Below the pieces are notes generated by a model, which was given only the letters and a program-made list of their open reading frames with translations, had not been told where the DNA came from and did no database searches. 64,000 nt of DNA, from NCBI GenBank assembly GCA_964304625.1, contig OZ199840.1, positions 7,626,001 to 7,690,000 of the forward strand, written 5' to 3'. The stretch's first letter is position 1. Each line of letters opens with the position of its first letter. Source of the DNA: Kudoa neothunni (taxonomy: Eukaryota; Cnidaria). Shown one piece after another: positions 50,701 to 63,844 of the stretch. The position numbers and the translations under genes were made by a program.

Positions 50701-51664
50701 GATTGAGTGGACATGAAGAAAAAAGATTGTAGTAGGCGTCGTCACGATAATCGTCAAGAAAAATTTATTAGCCGAAGAAAAAGGTTTACCTTCATGTGCA
50801 ATTCGTGGTGGATTTCGCTGTCTAAAAAAAGGTCCAATATTTAAAAATAAAATTTTATTAATTAGTCTGCTGATGCTACGCCTAAAACTACCTCAGAGTG
50901 GATAAATCAAATCAGAATATTTTTTAAAATATACTCTGAAAATTTTATTCACAATGTAGACCAAACTGTGTTATTCCACCAATAGCAACAATAAGAGTAT
51001 TTCATAGATTGCTGAAAAATAGTTTTTTGCTGTTAATACATTTATCGAGTTGTAATTATTTAAAAAAAAGTAATATATAATTAGCTGGCCTTTTTAAACG
51101 TAACTTAATCATTATTAAATGTCAATTTTTTCTGAAACAACTGTGCACGCAAATGCGTGAAATTAGATTCTTATTGTATTATGAAATATTTATATTTATT
51201 AATTAAAATTCTGAGGGCTGAAGGAAGAATGTGTGATGCACTTAAAGAAACAATGAGCGATGGAAAGACCCTTATAATTATAAGGCACTTAAATCATTAA
51301 ATATTTGAATGTGAATAAATTTCCGAAATAATGATAACTTTCTGAACATATTTAAGTTATTGTTATAGAAGTAAAAAGCGACAAAGCGTAATTCACAAAA
51401 ATTAAATCTTAACCTTTAAAATGCTCCTCAGTTTATTTTTCATTTAATATGATAAAAATAATTTAATTTATAATAATTATATCAAATAAAAAAATCTTAC
51501 AAGTAATATGAGGAAGAAAAGTGATGCTAATTCACAGAAAATTACATGACGAACATGTCAATAAGAGGATTCATTATAAAAAAAATTGATTTTACTCAAA
51601 GAAACAGAAAAAAAATAATTTTAGATATAATCTCAAAAATTGTAAATTGTTTACGTGAAGTATA
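47750..51664. other. AT-rich intergenic stretch
   Basis: Almost 4 kb of very AT-rich DNA. The SIL1 promoter should lie close to 47750-47950, where composition is less extreme. The only coding-like spot is the small minus-strand exon candidate at 50650-50821, listed separately. Confidence 0.5.
50650..50821 (-). CDS. Candidate last exon of a small COX7C-like protein
   Basis: After an acceptor (TTTTTTTAG, exon start 50821) the minus strand is open for 57 codons to TAA at 50652-50650. It reads HEGKPFSSANKFFLTIIV, a T/I/F-rich stretch and HVHSIYSY. The order gly-pro-phe-ser-x-x-asn-lys followed by one membrane helix resembles cytochrome c oxidase subunit 7C (..LPFSxxNKxxL.. then a helix). The GC content is above the flanks. 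No 5' exon with a mitochondrial presequence was confirmed (an ATG at about 51114 is possible). It may be chance. Confidence 0.25.
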
Positions 51665-54600
51665 TTAATGTTGATAAATATGAGAACAGCGGTTATATAG
51701 CTCTCTTTCACCCCGTCTTCGTTGTCGATAGTGCAGAAATAAGGCAAGGAACAAACTACCAAAAATCAATCCCAATATTACTGAGCCACTTACCCAAATC
51801 TTTTTATATACATTACTTTCAGTGTGGTATTTATCATTCGGATGGATGCTTTTATTGTGATTATCCGTAGGGTTAACGGGAACAATATCATTGAGGTTGG
51901 AAGGTAAGGGATTCTTTTGAGTTGAATCCATTGTTTTATTGTGTTTTGATTCGAGTGTAAGTAAAATGTTTTTGGTCAAATTCAAATGATCACCGAGAAT
52001 ATTTGAAAATTCCATGTCAATTACAAACAAATCATCTGGAAGATGCTGAAGGTAATCATTGATGGACGGGTCGAAAAGGTTTGCTTTTCTTGTAAAACGT
52101 GAAACACTTATATTAATTTCCTCAGTTTTATCATCAATGGTCCTAAGGGGATCTGTTTCATCTTTTTCTAACGAACTCAGATTTTGCTTAGTTTCGTCGA
52201 TGATGAAGATGAGATTTTTCATTTCGACTTCTAGATTAGCCACAAAACTATTATGTTTGTGAAACTCAGTGATGTAGTAGATTTGTTTTTGATGGTAGAA
52301 TTGTTTTACAGTATCTCGAGTGACAGCAAATTGATTGGTGTAGTTTTGGTACTTTTCAAGCAACGACTGATGTTGTTGTTGTATAAGGGCTGGTAGTTGG
52401 TAGGAGAAAATTGTTTTGATTTTATCAACTGTTTCTACAATCTGATTATAATACGTAACAAAAAAGTTAATGTTGATTTGTGTCAATTTGGATAGATCAA
52501 TATCAGTTTCATTTTTTGTTTGTTTGAGTTTCATCGATAGATAGTCATGGGCTGAATTGATATGGGATTTGACCGAACTGAATTGTGAGTGTAGAGTGTT
52601 TGTAGCAGCAGCTAGTTTGTCCGATCTAAATTTAAGTTTGGAAGCAAAATTTTCTATTTGCCTCAGTTTTTCCCAAATCTCGGGCGCATCAGATGTGTAA
52701 TCGTCAAAAATTTGGTTTATATCCTTGGCTTGTGTTTTGAGTTGGATTTTTAGATTCTCCATATGAGTAAAGAAATTATCAATGTCCACCTCAAAATTTT
52801 TCATATCTTGTTTCATTTGGCTGAGCGTGTTGTTATGATGGATAATATTATTGGAAAGTTCTTCTAGTTTTAGGGCCACATTGTTATGATCGGAGTTTTG
52901 GGTTATTAATGCAAATGGTGAGGAAAAATCTTTCATTTGTCGACTATTTGAAATAAGCAATACATTTACCTGTTCTTTTTTGATGTCAAATTGCTTTTTT
53001 TTGTTTGTAATGTTGCTGTAGTTGGATTGCAGGTTTTTTAGCTGTGAAAAGAGTGATGAGACATTATTACAACCTTGGGCAATCTCATTATTGTATTGTG
53101 TAAAAGTATGTTCAATCGAAGGAATCGAATCTAGCGACTGCTCGATGAATCTATTAGAGAAAAGGTTTTTAATGTGGTTGGTTTGATTGCGTGCGGTATC
53201 AGTTTCATTTTGGAAATGTGCTTTTTTCGAATCGCAATCTTTAAGTATAGGTTCCATTTTTCGATTTAAATATACCAACCGGTCGGTCATAGTTTTATTT
53301 CTAGCGACGAATTTTTCTGCGTGGGTTTGGTATTTTATATTAAACTTATCATGGTTTGCTTTCACCTTGTCTAGTTGATCACGTAGAACTTCCAAAAAAT
53401 GGTTATTATGAATTTTAATCCAGCGGTTATTCGCCTCAATTCTGTAATTAGAATACATCTGTAGAGAATTGTCTAATGTGGTTCTAAGTAAACTAATTTC
53501 AGCCAAGTCGTTTTCAGGATTGTACAAAGTTTTGTTGTATAAATCCACAATTATATTCTTTTGTTGTTGATTGAAATTAAGGTTAGCTGCATCAATCTTT
53601 AAATTAGCTACATATTTTTCACATAAAGGAACTGGATCTTTTATGGAATAATTGCAGGTATATCCTCGTAATATCTTGCTACAACAGTGGAATAAACGCG
53701 AGTCGTTGAATGATTTCTCAATAGTGAGATCATAAAAATTAGTAATGTCCAGATAGATCCTTTGATTTTGAGTTTGTTTTGATTTAAAATTGTTATCATA
53801 ATGAGTTTCTCGTTTACCGATCTCTTTATCAAGAGCATCTAATTCGTGAATGATCCCATCAAGTTGACGTTGTAATTCGGCGGACATTTCCATTTTTATG
53901 GATGCATACTTTATTTTATCATCGTTTAATTCGCTGAGGAACTGTTGTTTAGAATTAAGGATTGATTGCCGCAAATTTTGAAGGTTTTTTATTAAATCCA
54001 GATGTTTTAGTTTATTTTGGTGGGTAATTTCGTCAATTGCGTTCAGTAGTTTTAAGTTAAGGCTGGATATTAACTCTCCCATTACGGCATGTTTGTTTCG
54101 TAAACTCTCCAAGTTATCCAAACGCTTCTTTAACGAAATTGCATCAGAAAGAGCCCCTGAATGATATATCTCTGGAGTAAACTCAAGGTACTTTAATGGT
54201 ACAAGCAATTTGTCCTTCGTAGAAGTGGTATCCAAATTATACTTTTTGTGAACTTTTGAAAATTGCTCATGATAATTCTCGTATTGTGACATAAGTTTCA
54301 GGATTTTTTTTTCATCTTCCTCCACTGACTTGATTGCTAAATTTTTTTTCCCAACCAACTGATGGATTTTGTTGTTGTGCTCGTCGTTGGTGACGGTTTT
54401 ATCGTTGACCAGTTGAATAATGTGCTCTCTAACTTGGTTATAAATGGAATATTGTAGTTCAATTGAACCAAAATGAGAGTGGATTTGTGTGTAAAGCGAT
54501 TTAATTTGTTGTTCCATGTCAACCAACTGACCGTACCAAAGTTCAAACATAATATTTTGGAAGACTATTGGAAAATTGTAAGTGATAATTCTGTAGTAGA

Positions 54601-57600
54601 AATCATTGCTTATAATATTGAAAGGTTTATCCCACAACTTTACATCCTTTTCAGTGTAGGTTTCTCGTAGTTTATGAAATCTTTCGACGTATTCGTTCAC
54701 ATTTCTGGTTAAATCATCGATAACTCCAGCTATATACTCAGGAGGACTGACACTAGTAACCGCTTGAGGGAATTTTTTAATTCGATTGTACCTAATTTTT
54801 ATTGATTCATAAAGTTGTATGAATCTAATATGACGGAATAAAGAGTTCACACCTTCGTAATCATCTTTATGATACTTATTTTGAAGATGTGAATCCATTA
54901 GTTGCTTGATGTGATTTACGGTGGACTTCAAGCTGTTCATATTGGTAGTTGAGGAAGTTGAGTCAAGAAGCAAAGTGCGATGGACGTCAAATTGCTCTAT
55001 TTTGGTGAGTAATGAATCCATTTCTAGATCAGTGCTATTGAATTTGCTGTCAATATCAGAATAGCTATTGAGTAGCTTTTCACATTCGTCGGAAACATTT
55101 TCCAACTCACTCATATTTGTTGCCAAACTAATGTCAAACTGGCAATGAATACTTTGTTCGTGAATTCTAGTCAATGTATTAATTGTGTTGTTGAACAGAT
55201 TTAGGTGCTTGATTTTGTATTGGGAGAATACGGTTGCCTCGCGACTAGCTTCTTCATTTAAATTGGACAAATGCTTGAGGTAGGAGTTGATTTGGCTGTC
55301 CAACTGAGACAATATCGTATCAGATATTTCGGTCAGTTCGGCTGAACAATCAATACCATAAAATTTATCACAGAATTCAACCAAAGATTTCATATGTTGT
55401 TGGATATCATTCTTTTGCTCGGTTAACTCGTTGAGTAATGATTGATATCGGTGAGTGGGACAGTCTTTGTCATGATATTGGAAATATATTTGTGTAAGAA
55501 CAGGATTTATTTTTTTATCAACTAACGCAAATCGGATAGAGAAATGTTTTTTACGCAATTTCACCAAATGTTGAATGGAATTAAGGCGTTGCAGAATACC
55601 AGAATATTGAGCGTCAAGTTGATGTAGATCACTAAGATTTTCGGAGATAAATTGACTGGTACTTGATAGATAACCCGTCGATTGCTCCAATAATTGTTCC
55701 AATGCTTCTAACAGATCATTGATCGAAGATAATTGGTCGTCTAAGTCTTGTTGTCGTTTTTGAGTGGTTTTGATTTTCTCTTTCTCAAGCACAATGTCAT
55801 TGTATTTGTAACCAAACAACTGTTTCACACTGGAATCAACCAGTGAGTGAAAACTTTCTGGATGATCGTTTAGATGAGAAACCAGGTAGTTTCTTATATC
55901 CTTTATCTGCTTGGTGGATGGAGAATAGTTTCTTATTTGTTTGTAAACTTCCACTTCGGACTCCAGTTCGAGCATTTTTTCTCCGGCCAACGTTACACGC
56001 GCTTCAAATTTTCTATATTCACTCATAAAGTCCAATAGTTTGGCTTCTATATTTGTATAACTTCTGTGATAATGTTTCAGCGCTAACAATGCTGTTGATC
56101 TTAACAATGTTATATTAAATGGATGATAAAATTCATTATGTTGTGTAATGTTGTTCGCTTGAAGAATATATGTCGAATGCAACAGATGGTAGTTGGTTGA
56201 GAGCAGTTTTTGCTTATTTTTAATTTCGACTAGCCGATTGGATTGAGAAGTCATCTTTTCGACTGTCAAATCAATGTTAGATGTGAACTCGGTCTTTTCT
56301 TCACCATCTAGATTAGAGAAAATTCTAGCATCCAAATAAGCGTGATTTTCCCTATAGATTGTTTCGTTAACTAAGTCCATTTGACGTTGTAATCGAAGGG
56401 TGCTATCCTTGAGGTTATATATATTGGTTTCAAGTGTTTCACTTGTGGTAGCTACCAATCTTTTCAAGTTGCTCACCTTATTTTCTATATCAGTTGCCAT
56501 ACTGAAAAGGTCATGACGAAGCTGTTCATTTGTTAAATAGCTTTCCGAGCCCCGCACACCGATAAGGTCAAGTTCGTATGCGTAGTGTGTCTCAAGTAAT
56601 TGTTTTGAGTAGCCATCGGTCTGCGCCAGATTTTTTAACTTTTTGAGGTAGTTCATTTTAATAGTGTTTATATTTTGGTATCTATCATTTAATTTTTTAA
56701 AGTGGTTTAATTTTTCTTCCAATTGTCTTAGTGTGCTACGACAATCATCAATCCCAGGCACAATATCAATACTATTATTCTGAATGATTTCTCCTAACGA
56801 GTTCATAATTTGTTGGCCGTATGTTGTCAAATCATACCAAACACTTTTAACTTTCAGATGTCCTTCCAACCTGTTAGCAAGATCTAATGCATTATTGATG
56901 AATTTTACGATTGAATCGTGATTGTTTATTATATCATTTTCTCTCGATGTTATTTTGTTTTCCAGATACCATTCAATTTCATCGATATCGTTATACCATT
57001 GGTACGCAATATTCAAGTATTTATCAAAATCAAAATAAATCGATAATGTAGGAATGGTTTGTGGGTTATTTATGTTATCCAAGTACATGGTACTAAATAG
57101 TTTTGATGCTTCATTGTAGAAGTCATTCACTTGGGTTGTTATCAACGTGATACTTTGCTCTAGACTCTCGTTGAGATCGTCCACTATTTTAGGATTGTTT
57201 TTCTCATTGGTCAGTTTTTCGGTAATTTTATCATTGCTTTCGTTCAATTCGTTGAGTAGCTTCACTTCAAGTGCGTTCGCTCGGGCCATAACCTTATGTC
57301 TTTCCGAAATAGGTAAATTCATGTATTCTCCGCAAACCACATGTATTTGTTTGATAATTTCAGATATCTTTATTCGGTGTTGCTCGATTTCATCAAAAAA
57401 TTGATCATTTTTGAGATTTGAGGCTATTTGTTGTGCTTCATCCAAGTCAGGAGTATTAAATTTTCCTGTATAAGCCGTTATAATGTCAATTATGCGTTCA
57501 TTAATCGATTGCATTAATCCACCAAAACTTATTATTGGGTTCAATACAAGTATATTTGTCATATTTTCTTGAAATATCAAAGGCAACATAATTTTATCTT

Positions 57601-57934
57601 CTAATTGGTGGCGGCTCACTGTGAGTTGATTGTAACGAACGTATTTATCCTTATAGTTCTTTCTTCTGTTGTCCATCTCAATAAAACGCTGTTCAAGAAA
57701 TGAGTAGACTTCTTGAAATTGAGTTGAGTTCTCTTCTTCAGACAATTCACAAACGTCATTAAGAATGGACGCATCCGAAACATATTGACTGGGGCTTTCG
57801 TCCAAAATTTTATTTTCCACTACCAATTTAAAAACTGAATAATTAATTAAAATATGTACTACGCATATGTATTAGTTAATGTTGTTACTGAAAATTAGTG
57901 CCAGACATCTTAAAATGAGTTCTCCAAACCTCAT
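51665..57934 (-). CDS. Giant type I membrane coiled-coil protein (2071 aa)
   Basis: Exon 1 (57934-57889) encodes MRFGELILRCLALIF. A 54-nt phase-1 intron follows, and a single exon (57834-51665) carries the remaining 2055 codons, in frame throughout. Signal peptide: MRFGELILRCLALIFIFKLV. About 2000 residues of almost unbroken hydrophilic, helix-forming sequence follow, rich in L, N, Q, E, K, D and S with many NxS/T sites (NMTN, NITQ, NESN), few glycines or prolines, and few cysteines (CSKILRGYTCNY, DCPTHRYQ). The C-terminus has a transmembrane helix (VSGSVILGLIFGSLFLALFL, about residues 2030-2049) and a 22-residue basic cytoplasmic tail. It looks like a long spectrin-like rod on the cell surface or in a secretory organelle. 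I recognise no family. Its design matches the gene at 1-1077. Confidence 0.88.
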
Positions 57935-59383
57935 TTGTCTATATTCGTTTTATACTTTAAATTTTAAAATAGGTTTGTTATCGCCTAAGAGTATTGTTAT
58001 CCTCATATAATTTAATCAATTATACAATTTTGCTTATTCTATAATATAAATAGAGTATTTCATAACTGAGGTCTGTTTATCTCCTCTGGATATTGGCTAC
58101 TTTCTCCTCCTTCTAGCTCTCCCATTCCAATTGAGGATACAATGAACATTTGATAACACGAAAAAACTTACATCCTATGATTTTTGTATAATTATTAAGT
58201 GAATCAATTCGAAGAAAAATTTAATTGACACATCAAACCGCTTAGGCTGAATTTAAAATTATTTTGTAATTGATGAAAGATCGACAATGTCAAAAAATCA
58301 TGACACAATCATAAATTTATGCTTATATGTGTATAAAATTAAAATAATTCATATTATTGACCAATATAAATTACTTTAATCATTACAATCTAATAATATT
58401 TCGGATTTATTTTTTATCTACATTATTAATGTTTGTATCAAATAACTAAAGATATTTGAATTTATTCGATGAAAGTATGTTTTTTGTGTACCGAGAGACG
58501 TATAATGATTAGCTAAATAAATTATATCAAATTCATCAAATGGTATAATGGAACAATAGTAAGACAGTGGATATACTTATGGATCGGTCTAATCCCTTCT
58601 TCGGCATTGACCATCCTTACGGTAAGGAATATCTTTTGGAGTAGCTGAGATATTACACTACTGATTTCCCGAGTGTGTAAAGCTATTTTTTATTTTCCTG
58701 AAAATAAAGTTTTATAAGGTTACCATTTTATTACAATTTAATGATAAGATTGAGCGTTAGATGCTACTTTTTTGTATAATTTCGCCTAGGTATATACTTA
58801 TTTTTAATAATAATACTTGGTGGAATTATAATTTTGTAGTGAAAATGTTTTATGTCTACTATACGTATTAGTGGAATTTGAGATGGGCTTACATAACCGA
58901 GAGTGACACAAATAGTTAATTTAATTAAAAAATCGTCATATATTATTTTGTTCACCTTATTTAAAATTATATCTCTTTCGTAAAATGTATAGACATATGT
59001 ATATGATAACTGCATCTAATAGCTCACTTAATGAAAAATATGTACTTTAGTTTTTAGGAGGCTCTTATTTAAACTGATTTATATTTGAATGATTATAGAT
59101 ACATCATAAATGTTATTTTTATTTTTTGTAGACAACATAATTTCACCTATTTGTCTGGAATTTTATTAATGTCTGTTCTGATACCTGCAGCCTTATAGAT
59201 TAAATTTTGATGGAAGTTTAAACCTAAGTTATTATAAATATCAAATAAGTATAATTTTATAATTTTTAGTGTATGATACTTGAAAATGAATTAGGCGAGA
59301 TTTTATTTGGACTTTATAAATATTGAGGATGATCTGAATTTATATTCTTTATATATAATAAATTAGTTTAAATTCATATTTAA
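57935..59383. other. Upstream region of the giant gene and AT-rich DNA
   Basis: The promoter of the leftward giant coiled-coil gene should be within the first few hundred bases. A GC-richer patch (CTCCTCTGGATATTGGC to CTCTCCCATTCC) is at about 58080-58128. The rest is AT-rich without recognised features. Confidence 0.4.
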
Positions 59384-60392
59384 TCCTCTAAGGTCAGCAA
59401 AAACGACCACCTTTCAAGGACTTTTGGGGTCCAAAAGACCCCCATTTTTATTTGATGAATTAACTTAATAAATATAGATATATTATTTAATTTCGTGGGG
59501 AAAGTTTCTGTCGACTAAATTTGAAGAAAAAAGCCGAACATTTGTGTAATTAATCCGTTATAATCTCATCGGTACTGTATTGGGTTGAAACGCAATTAAT
59601 CGTTATATAAACCGTTGCTGAATAATCTAAATTTTTTAAGGAATAAAGAATTCAAGTGAATTGACTTAATGATTAATCTTTTTTGATGGAAATATTCCAT
59701 TTAATATTCTAAATTATTGTTCAGGAGCATATTGTTACTCTGCTCAAATAATGCCACACGACCCCGTTTTTACTGTACAAAATAAGAGTGAAACTGATGA
59801 GCGTATTAATGAATTTCAATCTTTGGGAAGTGAATTTGAAGAAAACTATACGGAATCATCTGAAACATGGATTGAATTGGTGGAATGTGGTAATAATGAA
59901 GACCCAATAATCAATTAATGTGGTATTATGTGGAGTTTTAGTAAACTCATAACATCAAGAATCGGTGCGGAAAATATCATTAAAACCGCCTGGCCCTACT
60001 TTATATTGCACTCATCACGTTAAAAGCATGTTAGATTGCTTTTCATCTTTTTCACAAACATAATTTTGAATAAATAATCAAATATATCAATTGTTTTTAA
60101 GATTTCATTTCAAAGGTCTAAATTTAATTACTAACTGTATTTAAATACATTATATTTATTTTTTAAGATTCTATGAACTTATTTTTTGTGGTAAATGAAA
60201 GTTTGCCATGTCCATTTTAATTAACGGTCACATGTGAATAATTAAATCCTTACGAAAGATAAACATCAATTAATTAAGTTCGTACCATATTTCTAAATTT
60301 TTATGTTACTTAAACGAATAATGCTTGTATAGCTACATTTTTATTTATTTTTAAAGTATATTGACCAGAAGACCCAAAAAGTCCTTGGAGGA
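59384..60392. mobile_element. piggyBac-type element C
   Basis: The left end follows TTAA (59380-59383) with TCCTCTAAGGTCAGC. The right end, inverted, reads TCCTCCAAGGACTTTTTGGG. Near the left end is the hairpin GGGGTCCAAAAGACCCC (about 59426-59442); a very similar one, GGGGTCTAAAAGACCCC, sits just outside the right end at about 60537-60553. The right TTAA is degraded. A 55-codon acidic frame (59751-59918, +, starting MPHDPVFTVQNKSE) may be the N-terminus of a piggyBac transposase, which is typically acidic. The catalytic core is absent. Confidence 0.6.
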
Positions 60393-60846
60393 TAATTTTT
60401 TGTTCTACACCTAATTTTTATTCACTCGACTTAAGATTTTCAATGAATGATCATTATTGAAAGTTAGGAGATTAGATAGAATTTTACGAATTTCTGATTA
60501 TTGTGTACATAATACTGGATAAATTAATTATGGTTTGGGGTCTAAAAGACCCCAAAGTCCTTATAGAATTAAAAATTCATTCTAAAATTAAAACATCTAT
60601 GTATAATAAACAAATTTTAGAATTTAAAACATTTGAGCAGAAACCTCATCTCAAGAGAAACCACACGCAATATTCTCTAATTGTTTATTTTTCGTTAGAC
60701 TCGCACTTCACGAAAATATTTACGAATGTTAAAATTTTTATAAATAAATGAGTTATTACTATTAAATTCAGAATTTTGTTCATATCATGGTTATTTATGA
60801 CAACTATTTAAACTTGCGATTTCTTCTAGGTGGGGATCCTGTAGGC
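60393..60846. other. Spacer with a piggyBac-type hairpin
   Basis: The perfect hairpin TTGGGGTCTAAAAGACCCCAA is at 60535-60555, matching the subterminal repeats of elements A and C, so a further piggyBac fragment probably lies here. The 82-codon frame at 60503-60751 has no motif. Confidence 0.4.
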
Positions 60847-61782
60847 CAGCGATTCCCGATTCATTTTAGTTTCCTTACCCCCTACCATTTACGAGGACAA
60901 CTCCGGACCCCCTCTCAAAGAGATTTAAAATGGGCTTATTTTTAAATGGTTAAATATTTTTATTAAAATTACATTAAAAAGAAAAAAGTCGTCCACTGTA
61001 ACAAGAAAACAAATGTGAATAAAATAAATCTGATAATAAATTTAATTTATAAAATTTTTTCGTCTTTTTGTGCAATAATTAGGTAAACATGAGGATTTTT
61101 ATGAGATAGATATTAATAAATCATAATTTGTAAATGAACTATATATGTTAAAATTTTTGTGCAAAATATCAGATGTAAATAGCTGAGCTTACGGGAGATT
61201 TTGGATTTTGTATTTTGTTGTTTAATTATAAATTTAAAAATTAAATGAAGAAAATAAATGTGACCCAATCTCAAATGCAAAGTTTTAATTTATATAATTT
61301 TAGAGTGTCAATTGATTCTATTTTAAAATATAAAAATTTAATTCTTACTTGCCTTGTAGGTTTCTTAGAAATAATAAGTAATACAATTTTTAATGATACA
61401 ACTCAGTTTAAAATTCGTTAAAGTCATTTATCTTCCACAGTAAAAAATAAATATTTCATAATTTTTTATGTTGTACTACTTGGGATTTGAACTAAATAAT
61501 TTATTTATGAATGAAAAAGAGAAACTTATCATTTTTTTAAATTTACTAATAAATAAAAAATAGTATGTTAAAAACATAACTTAATTTTCAATAAAATTCA
61601 TCAAATAGTTATTTGTTTATCAGACTTATTTCAACTTCGATTGTGCGCGAATCGCACATGATATATTTTAGAGAGAGATTCTGATTACTTAGAATCGATA
61701 CATTATGTACAAAGCACGCTTAGCCGTACAGTTTTTTCGTTGATTCTAGTTGCGAGTCTCGAACCCCCATCGGGAAGCCCTG
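60847..61782. mobile_element. hAT-type MITE (936 bp)
   Basis: The left end CAGCGATTCCCGATTC and the right end, inverted, CAGGGCTTCCCGATGG are terminal repeats of the CAG..TTCCC type common in hAT elements. The flanking octamers CTGTAGGC (60839-60846) and CTATAGGT (61783-61790) agree at six of eight positions, as expected for an aged 8-bp duplication. The subterminal C-runs (TACCCCCTACC, GACCCCCTCT) also fit. No coding sequence is seen. Confidence 0.7.
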
Positions 61783-63227
61783 CTATAGGTTTCCGCTATA
61801 CTCTACTGAAGGTAACGCTAATATTGAAAATATCTGGATAATAGTTTTAGTTTAATTTTAAAATATCACAACGGGTCCTTTTTATAATTTAATCATTCTT
61901 AAAACATCCTAATGAGATGATTAACAACGTAGGTCAATTTTTGCATTATAAATTAATATGATTAATAGAGAATAAACGTCATTAGAATACTAACTCCAAT
62001 AGGTTACGCTTAAGGAGAAAAATCATTTTAAAATTATAATTATTAAATCTGTAACAAAAATCCCATTGTTACATAATAAATAATCTCATATTTTCATAAT
62101 TCAGTAAGTAAAATTTTAGCATTCTCTTCAAAATTTATAAAACAGAAAATCTACAAATTAAAAATGTAAATCAAGAAATGTATTTGAAAGTTTTGTAAAT
62201 ATCAATAGTTTCAAAACATTGCAAACGGAGATTCGTTTATGTTGGACAAGACTATCTTGAGAGTCAAAAACATATGCAATAAGTCATTCACCGCTAAAAA
62301 CCTTGGATTTATTAGTAGTATAGAAAACATCAGTTCATTACTTTGAAATATATAGCGTCAGTTATTATACCAATAAATAGATGCATTTTAAATGTATATA
62401 ATAAATAAATAAAGATTAAATAATCATAGTATCCATCAGTACTTTTTATTAAGAAAATAACTTAATAAAATTTACGTAAATGAGGACCTAAAAATAGCGT
62501 TACACATGTAAGAAATCATTTTTGTAATATTCAAACTATTCATGGAGATATTAATCATAAAAATAGCCTTCACCAAATTTTAAACAAATATAAGGAATAC
62601 TTTTAATTTTACGACATATAAAATACATAATGCTACTCCCACATAGTTTGACCCCGTAAATGAACACATTTATTTGTAAGAATAAACAAATCCCTTAACG
62701 TTTTTAAAATTTAATGATAAACAATTGATATATTTGTTGAAATATCTATATACTGCGTTATTATAAGGATAATATGCACGTATTACAGAAAACTATCAAA
62801 GAAAAAACTTTTAATTGTTATGATCAAACATAGAAAAAACCACATTTTTTCTATCAAATATTTTAATGGGTTGAATCAAACGAAAAATTTTGACGCAAAT
62901 CCTAGTAAATATTTGTTTATCTAAAATGAATAGTTGTTTGTAAAAAATGGTAGTTTTCTTTTAATTTGATTTCGTAATAGTAATTATTAGGGTTGCACCA
63001 ATTGCTCATTTTTTCCAACGACAATTAAAATTTTTAGCATTTGCCGATACCGTTACTAAGATGTGTGCGTGCCTATGTTGCTTGTTTTAATTATGTGATT
63101 AAATTAAATTTTATCTTGGTTATACAAAAAAACTGCCTAATTTACCAAAAACTAATTTATTTTCAATATTAAAAATAAATATCCAGAATATTTTTCTAAA
63201 AAAAAGAAAAATCTCATATTCGCACTA
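61783..63227. other. AT-rich stretch, nothing recognised
   Basis: No exon, repeat end or structured RNA is recognised in this 1.4 kb. Confidence 0.5.
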
Positions 63228-63600
63228 TATATACTGGCACGAAATGCCCAGCTTTGTACGGGATTGGGAATATTTTATCATAGAAGAACCTGTTTAAAAA
63301 ATAAAAAAATAAATGAATCCTTTCAATTAACCAGAGAAGAGATTTAACAAACGTTTTTTTAAAATATCATACTTCTATCGACTGTGTTAAATCTAGTTAA
63401 AATTGAGATCATTTTAGAGAAATCATAAAATTAGCAAAATCTGTAAATTCAACGATAACTAGAGACGATTTGTTTATATATGGTTCAAATTAATATCACT
63501 TTATCCGGCCTATTTTCATTCATTCATTCCTCAAAACAGCTTTGTAACCTTTAATATAAAAATGTTTTAAAACAATTAGATAAACTAAAATTTCAATGCA
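63228..63600 (+). repeat. Interspersed repeat family R, copy 5
   Basis: The head CTGGCACGAAATGCCCAGC is followed by TTTGTACGGGATTGGG. An interior block (ATCATACTTC, then a T-rich part and GAGATCATTTTAGAGAA) parallels copy 1. The tail is not clear, so the right limit is a guess. Confidence 0.5.
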
Positions 63601-63844
63601 CATATTAAATTATATCGTTTAGAATTAAGTTTAGCGGATGCTTTAGCGAAATTTGAGGACCCCATTCAGTCTTAGGGCTTTACTTGATCTGATTATAACA
63701 TACGCTATCAATTCGTCGTCAATTTACTCAATTAGTATCTTTCGATATTACTTAAAACCATCTATAGAACTATGATTGTTTACTTAACAATAAAATATAT
63801 TTAAAACCTCAGTATAAGGAGGGTATCTAAGCATACATCTAAAT

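Noticed and set aside
61735-61815. tRNA-like B box (GGGGGTTCGAGACTC on the minus strand) suggesting a tRNA gene or SINE
   Set aside because: The same bases form the right terminal repeat of a hAT-type MITE whose left end is at 60847, with an 8-bp flanking duplication. The resemblance to a B box is coincidental.
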